Below, in pieces: positions 1-6,157 of a stretch of DNA of 34,677 nucleotides. The notes beneath the pieces were generated by a model, which ran no database searches, was not told the origin of the DNA, and saw nothing but the letters and a program-made list of their open reading frames with translations. Made by a program: the position numbers and the translations under genes. Source of the DNA: a virus; IMG/VR virus record IMGVR_UViG_3300021959_000181, positions 1-34,677 of that record, one strand, 5' to 3'. Position 1 is the first letter of the stretch; each line of letters starts with the position of its first letter.

Positions 1-114
1 CCACCGTTCATTTTGAACACCACCGTTCATTTTGAACACCACCGTTCATTTTGAACACCACCGTTCATTTTGAACACCACCGTTCATTTTGAACACCACC
101 GTTCATTTTGAACC
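1..114. repeat. 19-bp tandem repeat array, left end
   Basis: Six head-to-tail copies of CCACCGTTCATTTTGAACA start at 1, 20, 39, 58, 77 and 96; the last ends in C instead of A. Each unit holds an inverted repeat, GTTCA-TTT-TGAAC, so the array is a ladder of palindromic sites 19 bp apart. The same unit recurs at the right end, so the two ends probably join in a circle and the true copy number is unknown. Tandem dyads of this kind act as iterons, partition sites or operator clusters in phages and plasmids; which applies here is inference. Confidence 0.97.
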
Positions 115-161
115 AGAATAATTTGTGTTCGTGTATGACTCACAGTATGGATGCTTATGAC

Positions 162-1217
162 ATGGCAAATAGAAAAAACGAAAATGAAAAGAACATCAAG
201 GTCGATGGCGGTCGCATTTATTTACGACCAACGGCTTTGCAAAAGTCTTTTGGTAAAAAACAGATCCGCATATTTAGTGAGCGTGGGTCTGATGAATACT
301 TTGAGGAACTTGCCCAGGCTCGTCTTATCATGGGTCAGGAAGTTGTTGAAGTTCAGACAAATGATTTACGGTGGCTTGTTGTGCAGTATATGAAATCGCC
401 AGAATATCGGAGCTTGGGACCGACTACCCGCAAGGTGCGTCAGCCGATCCTTGAGAAGACCGGCAACTACCTGGGCGGTACGGGCCGATCATACAACGAT
501 GTCGAGACAAAAGAGATTAGAGCCATGCGAGACAGCATGAGTGACCGACCTGATGCCGCTAACGCCTGGGTAAAGGCATTACGCCAGGTCTACAAGTGGG
601 CATTGAGTTGTGACCTTACCGAGATTAACCCAGCTTTAAACGTGCCGTATCTGCCCAGCAAAAACCCCACAGGCTTTTATACCTGGACAGAGCAAGAGAT
701 CGAACAATACGAAAGTGTCCACAAAATCGGCACAAAGGCCAGGCTGGCTATCGACATTTTTCAGTACACCGGTGTACGCCGATCCGATGCCATATTGCTA
801 GGCAAGCCAATGGAACGTCATGGCACATTAGAATTTACTGAAGAAAAGAATAAACGCAACGAGCCAAAGAAAAGAATAATACCAATACTGCCAGAGTTAC
901 GCCGGTCAATTGACGCAACACACACTGGCCCGTTTACATACCTGGTGACGCAATTTGAAAGACCATTTACACGGGCGGGTTTTGGCAACTGGTTTAAAAA
1001 ACGATGCCGTGAAGCTGGCCTTGAACATTGCTCGGCACATGGGCTCCGCAAAGCCGCCGCCGTCAAAGCGGCTATGCAAGGGGCAAGCTCCAAAGAACTC
1101 ATGGCCATTTTTGGATGGGATTCAATTAAGATGGCTGAACACTATACCAGGGCGGCTGAAACCCAGCGGCTGGCCTTAAATTCAATGCATTATCTGGGGA
1201 AGAAGAACAGTCAATGA
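162..1217 (+). CDS. int: Tyrosine recombinase / phage integrase
   Basis: Site-specific recombinase expected to integrate and excise the phage at an att site. The catalytic signature is visible in order: Arg in TGVRRSD, a basic beta-hairpin segment (EEKNKRNEPKKR), HxxR in SAHGLRKA, Trp in FGWDS and the nucleophile Tyr in AEHYTRA. The N-terminal part resembles an arm and core-binding SAM-like domain. The frame is open from a TTG at 108 inside the last repeat, and ATGs occur at 135, 147 and 162. None has a clear Shine-Dalgarno, so 162 (MANRKNEN, 351 aa) is a choice, not a proof. The last repeat supplies a -35-like TTGAAC (108-113), so expression may be controlled from the array. A tRNA-like segment lies about 100 bp downstream. 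Confidence 0.93.
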   Translation: MANRKNENEKNIKVDGGRIYLRPTALQKSFGKKQIRIFSERGSDEYFEELAQARLIMGQEVVEVQTNDLRWLVVQYMKSPEYRSLGPTTRKVRQPILEKTGNYLGGTGRSYNDVETKEIRAMRDSMSDRPDAANAWVKALRQVYKWALSCDLTEINPALNVPYLPSKNPTGFYTWTEQEIEQYESVHKIGTKARLAIDIFQYTGVRRSDAILLGKPMERHGTLEFTEEKNKRNEPKKRIIPILPELRRSIDATHTGPFTYLVTQFERPFTRAGFGNWFKKRCREAGLEHCSAHGLRKAAAVKAAMQGASSKELMAIFGWDSIKMAEHYTRAAETQRLALNSMHYLGKKNSQ

Positions 1218-1420
1218 ACGTGACGACAAAGACAAAAAGAACTAAATTAGAACGAATCTGTCTTGAGACAGTTTCAGTTTGCGACCTATGTCTTATTTAT
1301 CAGTGCTTTAACAGGGTGGTGGTGCCCGGGGGCGGAGTGACTCAAGTAATTTGAATCAACAACTTACAAACCTTAAAGACAAAATCTAAGACAAGGTTGC
1401 TCATTTATAGGAGCAAAACC
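1218..1420. other. Intergenic region after the integrase
   Basis: This 203-bp stretch holds no convincing ORF before 1421. It contains a short hairpin, CTGTC-TTGA-GACAG (1258-1271), followed by TTTCAGTTT, which could be a weak terminator for the integrase. It also holds a weak promoter-like pair, TTGAGA (1263-1268) and TATGTC (1287-1292) with an 18-bp spacer, the tRNA-end-like segment at 1320-1347 and the ribosome-site hairpin at 1393-1422. The promoter assignment is weak. Confidence 0.5.
1320..1347 (-). other. attP: Candidate attP core resembling a tRNA 3' end
   Basis: The + strand reads TGGTGCCCGGGGGCGGAGT and onward, so the minus strand ends CCGCCCCCGGGCACCA. That matches the form of a bacterial tRNA 3' end: T-stem half, a 7-nt acceptor strand CCCGGGC, discriminator A, then CCA. 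Alphaproteobacterial tRNA-Leu genes commonly end this way. The T-loop part does not fit the consensus, as expected once an att core diverges. It is GC-rich in an otherwise AT-rich gap and lies just downstream of the integrase, the usual attP position. No full tRNA fold is present. Confidence 0.5.
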
Positions 1421-1422
1421 TT
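1393..1422 (+). promoter_or_regulatory. Hairpin occluding the RBS and start of the 32-aa ORF
   Basis: AAGGTTGCTC (1393-1402) can pair with GAGCAA (1411-1416) and CCTT (1419-1422), leaving a 2-nt bulge and an 8-nt loop. The Shine-Dalgarno AGGAG (1409-1413) and the TTG start (1421) lie in the loop and 3' arm. Opening this hairpin would be needed to translate the peptide and, by coupling, the exonuclease. Confidence 0.4.
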
Positions 1423-1519
1423 GAAAAAAAATATACGAACAATCGCCGAATTTCTTACGATTACTGCCTTCATGGCAACAATATTAGCCTCCTCTATTAT
1501 CCTGGAGGTTATCCTATGA
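1421..1519 (+). CDS. Small hydrophobic membrane peptide (32 aa)
   Basis: The ORF starts with TTG seven nt after AGGAG (1409-1413). It encodes MKKNIRTIAEF and then a hydrophobic helix (about residues 11-32, ending in EVIL), that is, a basic N-terminus plus one membrane span. Its TGA at 1517-1519 overlaps the ATG of the exonuclease gene (1516), giving an ATGA junction like others in this operon, and its last codons include the exonuclease ribosome site (GGAGG). It may be a real single-span protein or a leader peptide that couples translation. No family is recognised. Confidence 0.5.
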   Translation: MKKNIRTIAEFLTITAFMATILASSIILEVIL

Positions 1520-2463
1520 AATTTTCAGTGACAGGTAAAGAAAGCGGTGGATCGAACATACCCTTTATCCTCCAGGTACAAGGGCAATGGCTATGCCCAT
1601 TTGGCATTACGCCTAATGATATGTTGACGCAACACCGTGCGGCCTTGGACGGAATACACCAAGATACTGCCACTGGAATTATGAAGGCTGGCAATTATTT
1701 TGAGGATGCCGCCAGGCAATGGTACCAGGATGAGTTTGGGGCGGTGATTTCTCACCCTGACAAGGGCTATCGGAACCCGCATTGCAACCTGGTCGCCAGC
1801 CTGGATGGTTTGTTTGCTGAAGATTGGGAATATGAAGGCACTGTCATTCCCGCTGGATCGATCTGGGAATGTAAAATACCGACAAGACCAAGCAAGCCAA
1901 CCGATAGCATGGAAAGAATCCTACAGGTACAAGCCCAGTTGGATTGTTGTGATGCCGAGTACGGGGTTATAGCTGAGTTAGCCAGGCTCGATTGTGTCTG
2001 GCGTATCGCAATTGTTAAACGCCATGAGGCAACTATCCTCGCTATCCGTGAGGCTGTGGATGTCTTTTGGGATCACATGGCCAATGACACTGACTACGGC
2101 CCCGTCACATCGTCCGAGTACAGCCGCATGGTGCCTGGTAATCCAATGGCCGAGGCTCACGACATGACCAATGGTCCAGGTAATGGATTAGACGAAGATC
2201 AGTACATCGATTTAAAAGATGCCGCTGACACCTACATATCTGCACAACGTGCAAAAAAGGCATCTGAGTCCATGATGGAGAGTTCGAGTCTTTTAATTAA
2301 ATCAATTATGGGCGGCATGGAAAAAATCAATTTGCCTGACGGGATTACAGTTGGTCACACGACTACTGAGTATAAAGCTCGGCCAAAGAAGGTCACGCCA
2401 GCCAAGCCAGCGTGGACCGGTCGCCGTCTAAGCGTGAAGCAGAAGGAGAAAAAAAGTGACTAA
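1516..2463 (+). CDS. YqaJ-type phage recombination exonuclease
   Basis: Probable 5'-3' exonuclease (PD-(D/E)xK fold, lambda-Exo/YqaJ group) that resects double-stranded ends so the annealing protein encoded downstream can act. Visible motifs: GNYFEDAARQW with E63, the catalytic Asp in ASLDG (D97), the E-x-K pair in WECKIP (E118, K120), and the later QVQAQLDCC segment that matches the helix after the active site in this family. At 315 aa it is typical in length, with a charged basic tail. The start follows a strong GGAGG (1503-1508). Its stop overlaps the GTG of the next gene. Confidence 0.85.
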   Translation: MKFSVTGKESGGSNIPFILQVQGQWLCPFGITPNDMLTQHRAALDGIHQDTATGIMKAGNYFEDAARQWYQDEFGAVISHPDKGYRNPHCNLVASLDGLFAEDWEYEGTVIPAGSIWECKIPTRPSKPTDSMERILQVQAQLDCCDAEYGVIAELARLDCVWRIAIVKRHEATILAIREAVDVFWDHMANDTDYGPVTSSEYSRMVPGNPMAEAHDMTNGPGNGLDEDQYIDLKDAADTYISAQRAKKASESMMESSSLLIKSIMGGMEKINLPDGITVGHTTTEYKARPKKVTPAKPAWTGRRLSVKQKEKKSD

Positions 2464-2782
2464 CATTTTAAACCTCGAACTTGCCCGTGCAAATAAAAAA
2501 TTTGGCATGGAGAGTGCCGCAACCAATCAGGCACAATTACTATTAGTTGCCAGGGACAGTGCAGTCTGGGTGGCCAATAATTTAAATCCAGAAACCAAAA
2601 CAGCGACAAGTGATGACGTTGCCTATCGTATGCAATACCTGGGCTATCACTATGGCGATCTAGGCAATGCTGCCGGGTCAATTTTTAAAGGCAAGCAATG
2701 GCGGTTTACAGGTGATCGAATCCAATCACGCCGCCCCGCCGCTCATGCCCGTGAAATTAAAGTATGGAGACTCGTAGAATGA
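2456..2782 (+). CDS. Small phage protein, possibly wHTH-like
   Basis: A 108-aa protein starting at GTG (2456) behind AGGAG, overlapping the exonuclease end by 8 nt. The C-terminal half (GDLGNAAGSIFKGKQW to SRRPAAHAREIKVWRL) resembles a small conserved module seen in phage recombination or replication operons, with a conserved Gly-x-x-Phe and a final R-x-I-x-V-W-R strand that could be a winged-helix wing. The function is unknown. Its place between exonuclease and annealing protein suggests an accessory role in recombination. Confidence 0.75.
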   Translation: MTNILNLELARANKKFGMESAATNQAQLLLVARDSAVWVANNLNPETKTATSDDVAYRMQYLGYHYGDLGNAAGSIFKGKQWRFTGDRIQSRRPAAHAREIKVWRLVE

Positions 2783-3609
2783 ACCAGGTAGCAAAAACAG
2801 AAGACCCCGCCAGCATCCTTGAGAGCGTGATGATTGGCGGTGACCTGTCACGATTAAGTGTCGATGAAAAAATGAAGTACTACAAAACAATCTGCGAATC
2901 ACTTGGGCTAAATCCAATGACCAAGCCTTTTGATTACATCAAGCTAAATGGTAAAGAAGTTCTTTATGCAAAGCGTGATTGTGCAGATCAACTTCGTGCT
3001 ATCCACGGTGTGAGCATAACTAATTTAACAAAAGAAGAGATTGACGGAATCTATATTGTCAATGTTACAGCAAAAAATAAATATGGCCGTATTGACTCCG
3101 ACACCGGAGCCGTCAATATGGCTGGCCTCCGAGGTGAGGCCAAAGCCAACGCAATGCTGAAGGCAATCACGAAGGCAAAGCGGCGAGTCACTTTGTCGAT
3201 CTGTGGTTTAGGGATGGTTGATGAGACAGAGGCTGATGATACTCCTGGAGGGCCAGTTAATTACCAATTGGATGAACTTTTTGGTGAGGAGATCAAAAAC
3301 GGGGCTCCAGATTTGCCACAGAAGGCCATTGAGGCACCTCCAGAGCCTGACATACCCGAAGAAATTGACAGCCCTCCAGAGCCCTTAAAACTGGCTACTG
3401 ATGACAGTCATCAATTTTACACAGAATATTTAGACGAGTTAACTAAGATATACAATGACGAGGGTATCCCCGCTCGGCAACGCATGACCAACATGAAAAA
3501 GTTTATGCAAGCCAACAAGAAAGGGCTCGATGGTATACCAGAAGCTGGCAGTAAAAAGCTGGAAGACAAACGCAAAGAATATAACAAATTGTTAGGGCCA
3601 AAAAAATGA
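2779..3609 (+). CDS. Single-strand annealing / recombination protein (RecT-like)
   Basis: Probable partner of the upstream exonuclease that anneals resected single strands. The N-terminal core has LSVDEKMKYYKTICESLGLNP, then TKPFDYIKLNGKEVLYAKRD, and a KANAMLKAITKAKRRVTLS helix before GLGMVDETEADD. This arrangement is common in phage annealing proteins, and the GLNP motif recalls RecT/Red-beta. The C-terminal half is a proline- and acid-rich linker followed by a charged helical tail (residues about 165-276). ATG 2779 gives an ATGA overlap with the previous stop and has GGAG at 2766; the upstream in-frame ATG 2764 is less likely. The exact superfamily is not certain. Confidence 0.65.
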   Translation: MNQVAKTEDPASILESVMIGGDLSRLSVDEKMKYYKTICESLGLNPMTKPFDYIKLNGKEVLYAKRDCADQLRAIHGVSITNLTKEEIDGIYIVNVTAKNKYGRIDSDTGAVNMAGLRGEAKANAMLKAITKAKRRVTLSICGLGMVDETEADDTPGGPVNYQLDELFGEEIKNGAPDLPQKAIEAPPEPDIPEEIDSPPEPLKLATDDSHQFYTEYLDELTKIYNDEGIPARQRMTNMKKFMQANKKGLDGIPEAGSKKLEDKRKEYNKLLGPKK

Positions 3610-3827
3610 GCGACAAACTAGGACTGACACCAAAGCAAGCTCACATGAAAGAACTTATTAGAGTTTTTATTAGTGAGCATGGCTATTCACCCAGCTATCA
3701 TGAACTAATGGCTTTGTCGAAATTGAAATCAACCAGCGGAGTGCATCGCTTGGTACATCAGCTTATCAAGCGAGGCCATGCCAACTTCATTGACGGCTCT
3801 GACAGGTCGATTAATTTGATAGACTGA
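3606..3827 (+). CDS. LexA N-terminal-like DNA-binding protein without protease domain
   Basis: A 73-aa protein that aligns by eye with the LexA winged-helix domain: LTPKQAHMKELIRVFISEHGYSPSYHELMA, then SGVHRLVHQLIKRGHA and a final DGSDRSINLI strand. LexA proper continues into an S24 self-cleaving peptidase domain; here the protein ends, so it could bind LexA-like operators but could not be inactivated by RecA-driven autocleavage. Its ATG overlaps the stop of the annealing protein (ATGA). Possible targets include the terminal array, whose palindromes contain GTTC and GAAC half-sites of the LexA type; this link is inference. Confidence 0.8.
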   Translation: MSDKLGLTPKQAHMKELIRVFISEHGYSPSYHELMALSKLKSTSGVHRLVHQLIKRGHANFIDGSDRSINLID

Positions 3828-3958
3828 TGAAGCAAATTGTTTCAGTTATGATCACCTATTCTGACGGCAGTCGAGAAAATATTACTGACTGCCGTCAGTA
3901 CAAGCCAGGTACATTTTCTTTGTTTCGTTTTTTGCGGAATAAAATTTTTGGCTGGTAG
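3827..3958 (+). CDS. Hypothetical 43-aa protein
   Basis: The short ORF starts at an ATG sharing one base with the previous stop (TGATG) and encodes MKQIVSVMITYSDGSRENIT, then a basic, aromatic C-terminus (FSLFRFLRNKIFGW). It ends 9 bp before the stop of the convergent endolysin gene. The tight junction copies the style of the operon, but a perfect 12-bp inverted repeat lies inside it and may be the real function of this DNA. No family is recognised. Confidence 0.45.
   Translation: MKQIVSVMITYSDGSRENITDCRQYKPGTFSLFRFLRNKIFGW
3861..3898. terminator. Perfect 12-bp inverted repeat between convergent operons
   Basis: CTGACGGCAGTC (3861-3872) and GACTGCCGTCAG (3887-3898) are exact reverse complements with a 14-nt loop. 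The element lies where the rightward recombination operon meets the leftward lysis operon, so a bidirectional terminator is the simplest role. There is no U-run directly after the stem on either strand, although T-rich DNA follows at 3911-3930 on +. A protein-binding dyad is the alternative. Confidence 0.5.
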
Positions 3959-3967
3959 CGATCTTAA

Positions 3968-4408
3968 CTATACAGCTTCCATCCGAGCAATTAATCTTCC
4001 GCTACGTTGTGGCAACTGCCGGTGCCAGCGACTGTCACGCATCTGAATTGCCGCCTCTTGCCAATCGGCATCCTCAACAGCGGCGATAAAATTTACAAAC
4101 TTTTGAAAACGTGGCCGCCCTAAATTGAACATCATGTTTGCAATTATAAGCTGTACTTCCTCTGGAAAATCATCAAAGCCATCAAACACCCAGGCACAGT
4201 CTGCAAGTACAATCTTTAAGTCTTCGCCCAATAGCTCATCGCTCCGTTCCTTTGTTATCGGAGCATCCAAGGGCCATCCGTATTCGGGGTCAGCTTTAGT
4301 GATCATGTGTCCAACCCCACACGTTTCATGCCCAGCACTACATAGGTAAACTGCCAACACCTCTCCTTCGTCAGCAACAAGCTCGGTGATAAGTTGATCC
4401 TTATTCAT
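3968..4408 (-). CDS. Endolysin, GH24 (T4-lysozyme family), E-C-T triad
   Basis: Muramidase expected to cut the glycan strands of peptidoglycan at lysis. The N-terminus carries VADEGEVLAVYLCSAGHETCGVGH. With E14 aligned to T4 Glu11, the T4 Asp20 position is Cys23 and Thr26 is Thr29, spacing conserved. Cys at this position is known in active enzymes such as P1 Lyz. There is no N-terminal signal or SAR helix, so release should depend on the adjacent holin. The C-terminal MMFNLGRPRFQKFVNF and RWHRQLPQRSGRL segments fit the family. ATG overlaps the holin stop (ATGA). Confidence 0.88.
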   Translation of the reverse strand: MNKDQLITELVADEGEVLAVYLCSAGHETCGVGHMITKADPEYGWPLDAPITKERSDELLGEDLKIVLADCAWVFDGFDDFPEEVQLIIANMMFNLGRPRFQKFVNFIAAVEDADWQEAAIQMRDSRWHRQLPQRSGRLIARMEAV

Positions 4409-4821
4409 TTCTTTAGTTTACCTGCAACCTTCTCGCCTGACCTGCCTACAATGTAACCGCCAACACCAACAGTTAGCAGTGTCCAGAGTTCTTCTGGCAG
4501 TTCAATCGTCAAGGGTATCTGATTGTTAGTCGTTAGCTGAACAATCAATTCGATCAACGGTGCAAACAAATAGTTCCAACCTACAATTGCTGTAATCACA
4601 AGCATCAATATGGGACGCCAGGTTGCTGTAATTTTATGCTCACTCTTTGCCTCTGCAATAACGACAGATGCCGCCGCTTGTTCTATAGCGGCAGAGTTAG
4701 ACATCATTGCCATATTCAATTCGCTCTCAAGTTTTTGTGCGGCGTTCTTATCGGCTGGCAAGACACGGCCTACGACATCTTTGACAATTGGCCCTAGCAC
4801 GGGCAGTAATGCGGCAATCAT
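4405..4821 (-). CDS. Holin, 3-TM GTA-type
   Basis: Membrane protein expected to permeabilise the inner membrane and release the endolysin. It has an N-terminal amphipathic/hydrophobic stretch (MIAALLPVLGPIVKDVV), a helical region, then AEAKSEHKITATWRPILMLV leading into a membrane span and a second span LWTLLTVGVGGYIVG before a basic tail. The WRP motif ahead of the span is typical of the 3-TM holins found in gene transfer agents and alphaproteobacterial phages. It directly precedes the endolysin. Confidence 0.82.
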   Translation of the reverse strand: MIAALLPVLGPIVKDVVGRVLPADKNAAQKLESELNMAMMSNSAAIEQAAASVVIAEAKSEHKITATWRPILMLVITAIVGWNYLFAPLIELIVQLTTNNQIPLTIELPEELWTLLTVGVGGYIVGRSGEKVAGKLKK

Positions 4822-4832
4822 TTTTTATTCTC

Positions 4833-5051
4833 CTATCGTCCCCAAATAAACGACCACAAATAGCTATCTGCCTTTGCAATCCAATGGTGAATTTTTTTTA
4901 CAATAAATAATTTTCTAAGATAATTTCTTACGACTTGTTTCTCTTTTTTCTTTTGCATGACAAACTCTTTAAACCCTTCTTCTGTTGGATGCTTTGGGCT
5001 TACGCCTACGCCAAATACATACTTGTGATAGGCGTCTTCATAATTTTTCAT
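4833..5051 (-). CDS. Hypothetical 72-aa basic protein
   Basis: The product is rich in Lys, Tyr and aromatic residues (MKNYEDAYHKYVFGVGVSP; KKKEKQVVRNYLRKLFIVKK) with a hydrophobic C-terminus ending SFIWGR. No signal peptide or clear membrane span is seen. The ATG overlaps the stop of the lipoprotein gene upstream (5048-5051), and the gene lies between the lipoprotein and holin genes, so a lysis-module role is possible. Not recognised. Confidence 0.65.
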   Translation of the reverse strand: MKNYEDAYHKYVFGVGVSPKHPTEEGFKEFVMQKKKEKQVVRNYLRKLFIVKKIHHWIAKADSYLWSFIWGR

Positions 5052-5413
5052 AACTTTACACTTTTACTTTTTTCGTCCCAAACAAGCTCTTTAAAATTAT
5101 TTCCGCTCGACACAAGGCACGTTATTGCACTTGCAGTATGCGTAACAGTGAAGGACTTCGTTTCTTTATTTAAAAAAATTGTGAGTATTATTTTATTTTC
5201 ATACACGCCTGAGTAGATTGGTGATTCGTTAAACTTGTTGCGTAGAAATTTAATTACATCGTCCACTGGGGCACACCGTAACACTGGCTGGGCAATGATG
5301 GTTGGCGTTACTTGGGCGGGTTGTGTGGGTGTGGTCTGACACCCTGACAACAGAAACAGAATAAGCGGGGCACTCAAAATAATTAAAATCATGGTGACTT
5401 TTGTCGGGCTCAT
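5048..5413 (-). CDS. Small lipoprotein
   Basis: The N-terminus is a lipoprotein signal: hydrophobic MILIILSAPLILFLLSG followed by Cys25 (lipobox LLSGC). The mature part has VLRCAPVDDVIKFLRNKFNESP, a variant of a small family common in alphaproteobacteria and their phages (a Cys-x-x-x-D-x-V-I-x-x-L-x-x-K motif with a later TCLVSSG), so two conserved cysteines may pair. In a lysis cassette an outer-membrane lipoprotein could act as an o-spanin, but the globular look argues against a classic spanin. Overlaps both neighbours by 4 nt. Confidence 0.72.
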   Translation of the reverse strand: MSPTKVTMILIILSAPLILFLLSGCQTTPTQPAQVTPTIIAQPVLRCAPVDDVIKFLRNKFNESPIYSGVYENKIILTIFLNKETKSFTVTHTASAITCLVSSGNNFKELVWDEKSKSVKL

Positions 5414-5748
5414 TTTGCTTCACCGTTGATCTTGTTGTCGAGCATCCGGTCATCGCCGACTACTCTACGCAGTTCATGGTTGCTAATCTTTGAGCTTGGA
5501 ATGTATTGCCAGGTGCGACCGAACTTTCCATTGCGTTCAAAGATTGTTTCCCGCAATCCGATATGGATTATGACAACCTTCTCACCGTCTAGGATACAAG
5601 TCTCCATAGGCTCAAAGCCTGGCGTAACTTTCCATTTATATGCGGCAATGAGATCAGCCGCCCAATCTCGTATTGCCAGGCCAACGGTCACAGTAATAAT
5701 GAAACCGACCCAGGCAACCCAACCACTTGGCAATTCAATTTCTGGCAT
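5410..5748 (-). CDS. Membrane protein with MscS-like beta segment
   Basis: A 112-aa product with one N-terminal span (WVAWVGFIITVTVGLAI, residues about 9-26) followed by FEPMETCILDGEKVVIIHIGLRETIFE and GRTWQYIPSSKISNHELRRVV. The second part reads like the beta-domain of small mechanosensitive channels (a DG-E turn, a G-x-R-x-T strand and a Y/V-IP-x-SKI-x-N loop). The family match is by eye only. It lies in the lysis/membrane block, starting at the TAATG overlap with the 59-aa gene. Confidence 0.6.
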   Translation of the reverse strand: MPEIELPSGWVAWVGFIITVTVGLAIRDWAADLIAAYKWKVTPGFEPMETCILDGEKVVIIHIGLRETIFERNGKFGRTWQYIPSSKISNHELRRVVGDDRMLDNKINGEAK

Positions 5749-5927
5749 TACAAACCCTTTATGACCAGGCCGACTAGCAACATGATAATCGCACTGGTTG
5801 TGGTCATAATGATAAGCTCCAGCCGTTTGAGCCGTGCATTGACACCCGCAAATTGAAGCTGAATATTTTTGCTACGCTCCTCGCAAACTTTTTCGTGTGC
5901 CTGTAAACTCATATCTTTTTTCACCAT
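5748..5927 (-). CDS. 59-aa coiled-coil plus C-terminal TM protein (XhlA-like)
   Basis: The ORF runs MVKKDMSLQAHEKVCEERSK, then an amphipathic helix (NIQLQFAGVNARLKRLELII) and one membrane span (TSAIIMLLVGLVIKGL) to the end. This helix-then-TM plan matches XhlA-type or holin-associated proteins of phage lysis cassettes. The stop TAA overlaps the next ATG (TAATG). An SD-like GGATTAGGA lies just upstream of the ATG at 5927. It fills a gap that would otherwise be unexplained. Confidence 0.72.
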   Translation of the reverse strand: MVKKDMSLQAHEKVCEERSKNIQLQFAGVNARLKRLELIIMTTTSAIIMLLVGLVIKGL

Positions 5928-5937
5928 GTCCTAATCC

Positions 5938-6156
5938 TCAAAACGACTTTATGAAATCAATGCGGAACCCTTTGCTCTTGGGGAATTGTGCCTCGGCAAC
6001 CCGCTCGGCCTGTTCCACAGATGCTAAGTTTGGATACTCAAAATACAGAACTTCCTCGAAGTCAGCCGAGATATTGGAAGTTTCCTCATCCCAGGTGTCG
6101 CCTCCTCGCACACAATCTCTGACGTTAATATTGTATATCCCTACGGAGAAATTCAT
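5938..6156 (-). CDS. Hypothetical 72-aa acidic protein
   Basis: The product starts MNFSVGIYNINVRDCVRGGD and continues through an acidic segment (DEETSNISADFEEV) to a short helix (LASVEQAERVAEAQFP). It ends 11 bp before the XhlA-like gene and begins 2 bp after the preceding gene ends, so it belongs to the same transcript. No motif assigns a function. Confidence 0.6.
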   Translation of the reverse strand: MNFSVGIYNINVRDCVRGGDTWDEETSNISADFEEVLYFEYPNLASVEQAERVAEAQFPKSKGFRIDFIKSF

Positions 6157-6157
6157 G

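Noticed and set aside
1-114. CRISPR-like array
   Set aside because: The units are contiguous 19-bp tandem copies with no variable spacers, so this is an iteron/operator-type array.
1320-1347. Complete tRNA gene
   Set aside because: Only an acceptor-end-like half is present; no D-arm, anticodon arm or matching 5' acceptor strand nearby.
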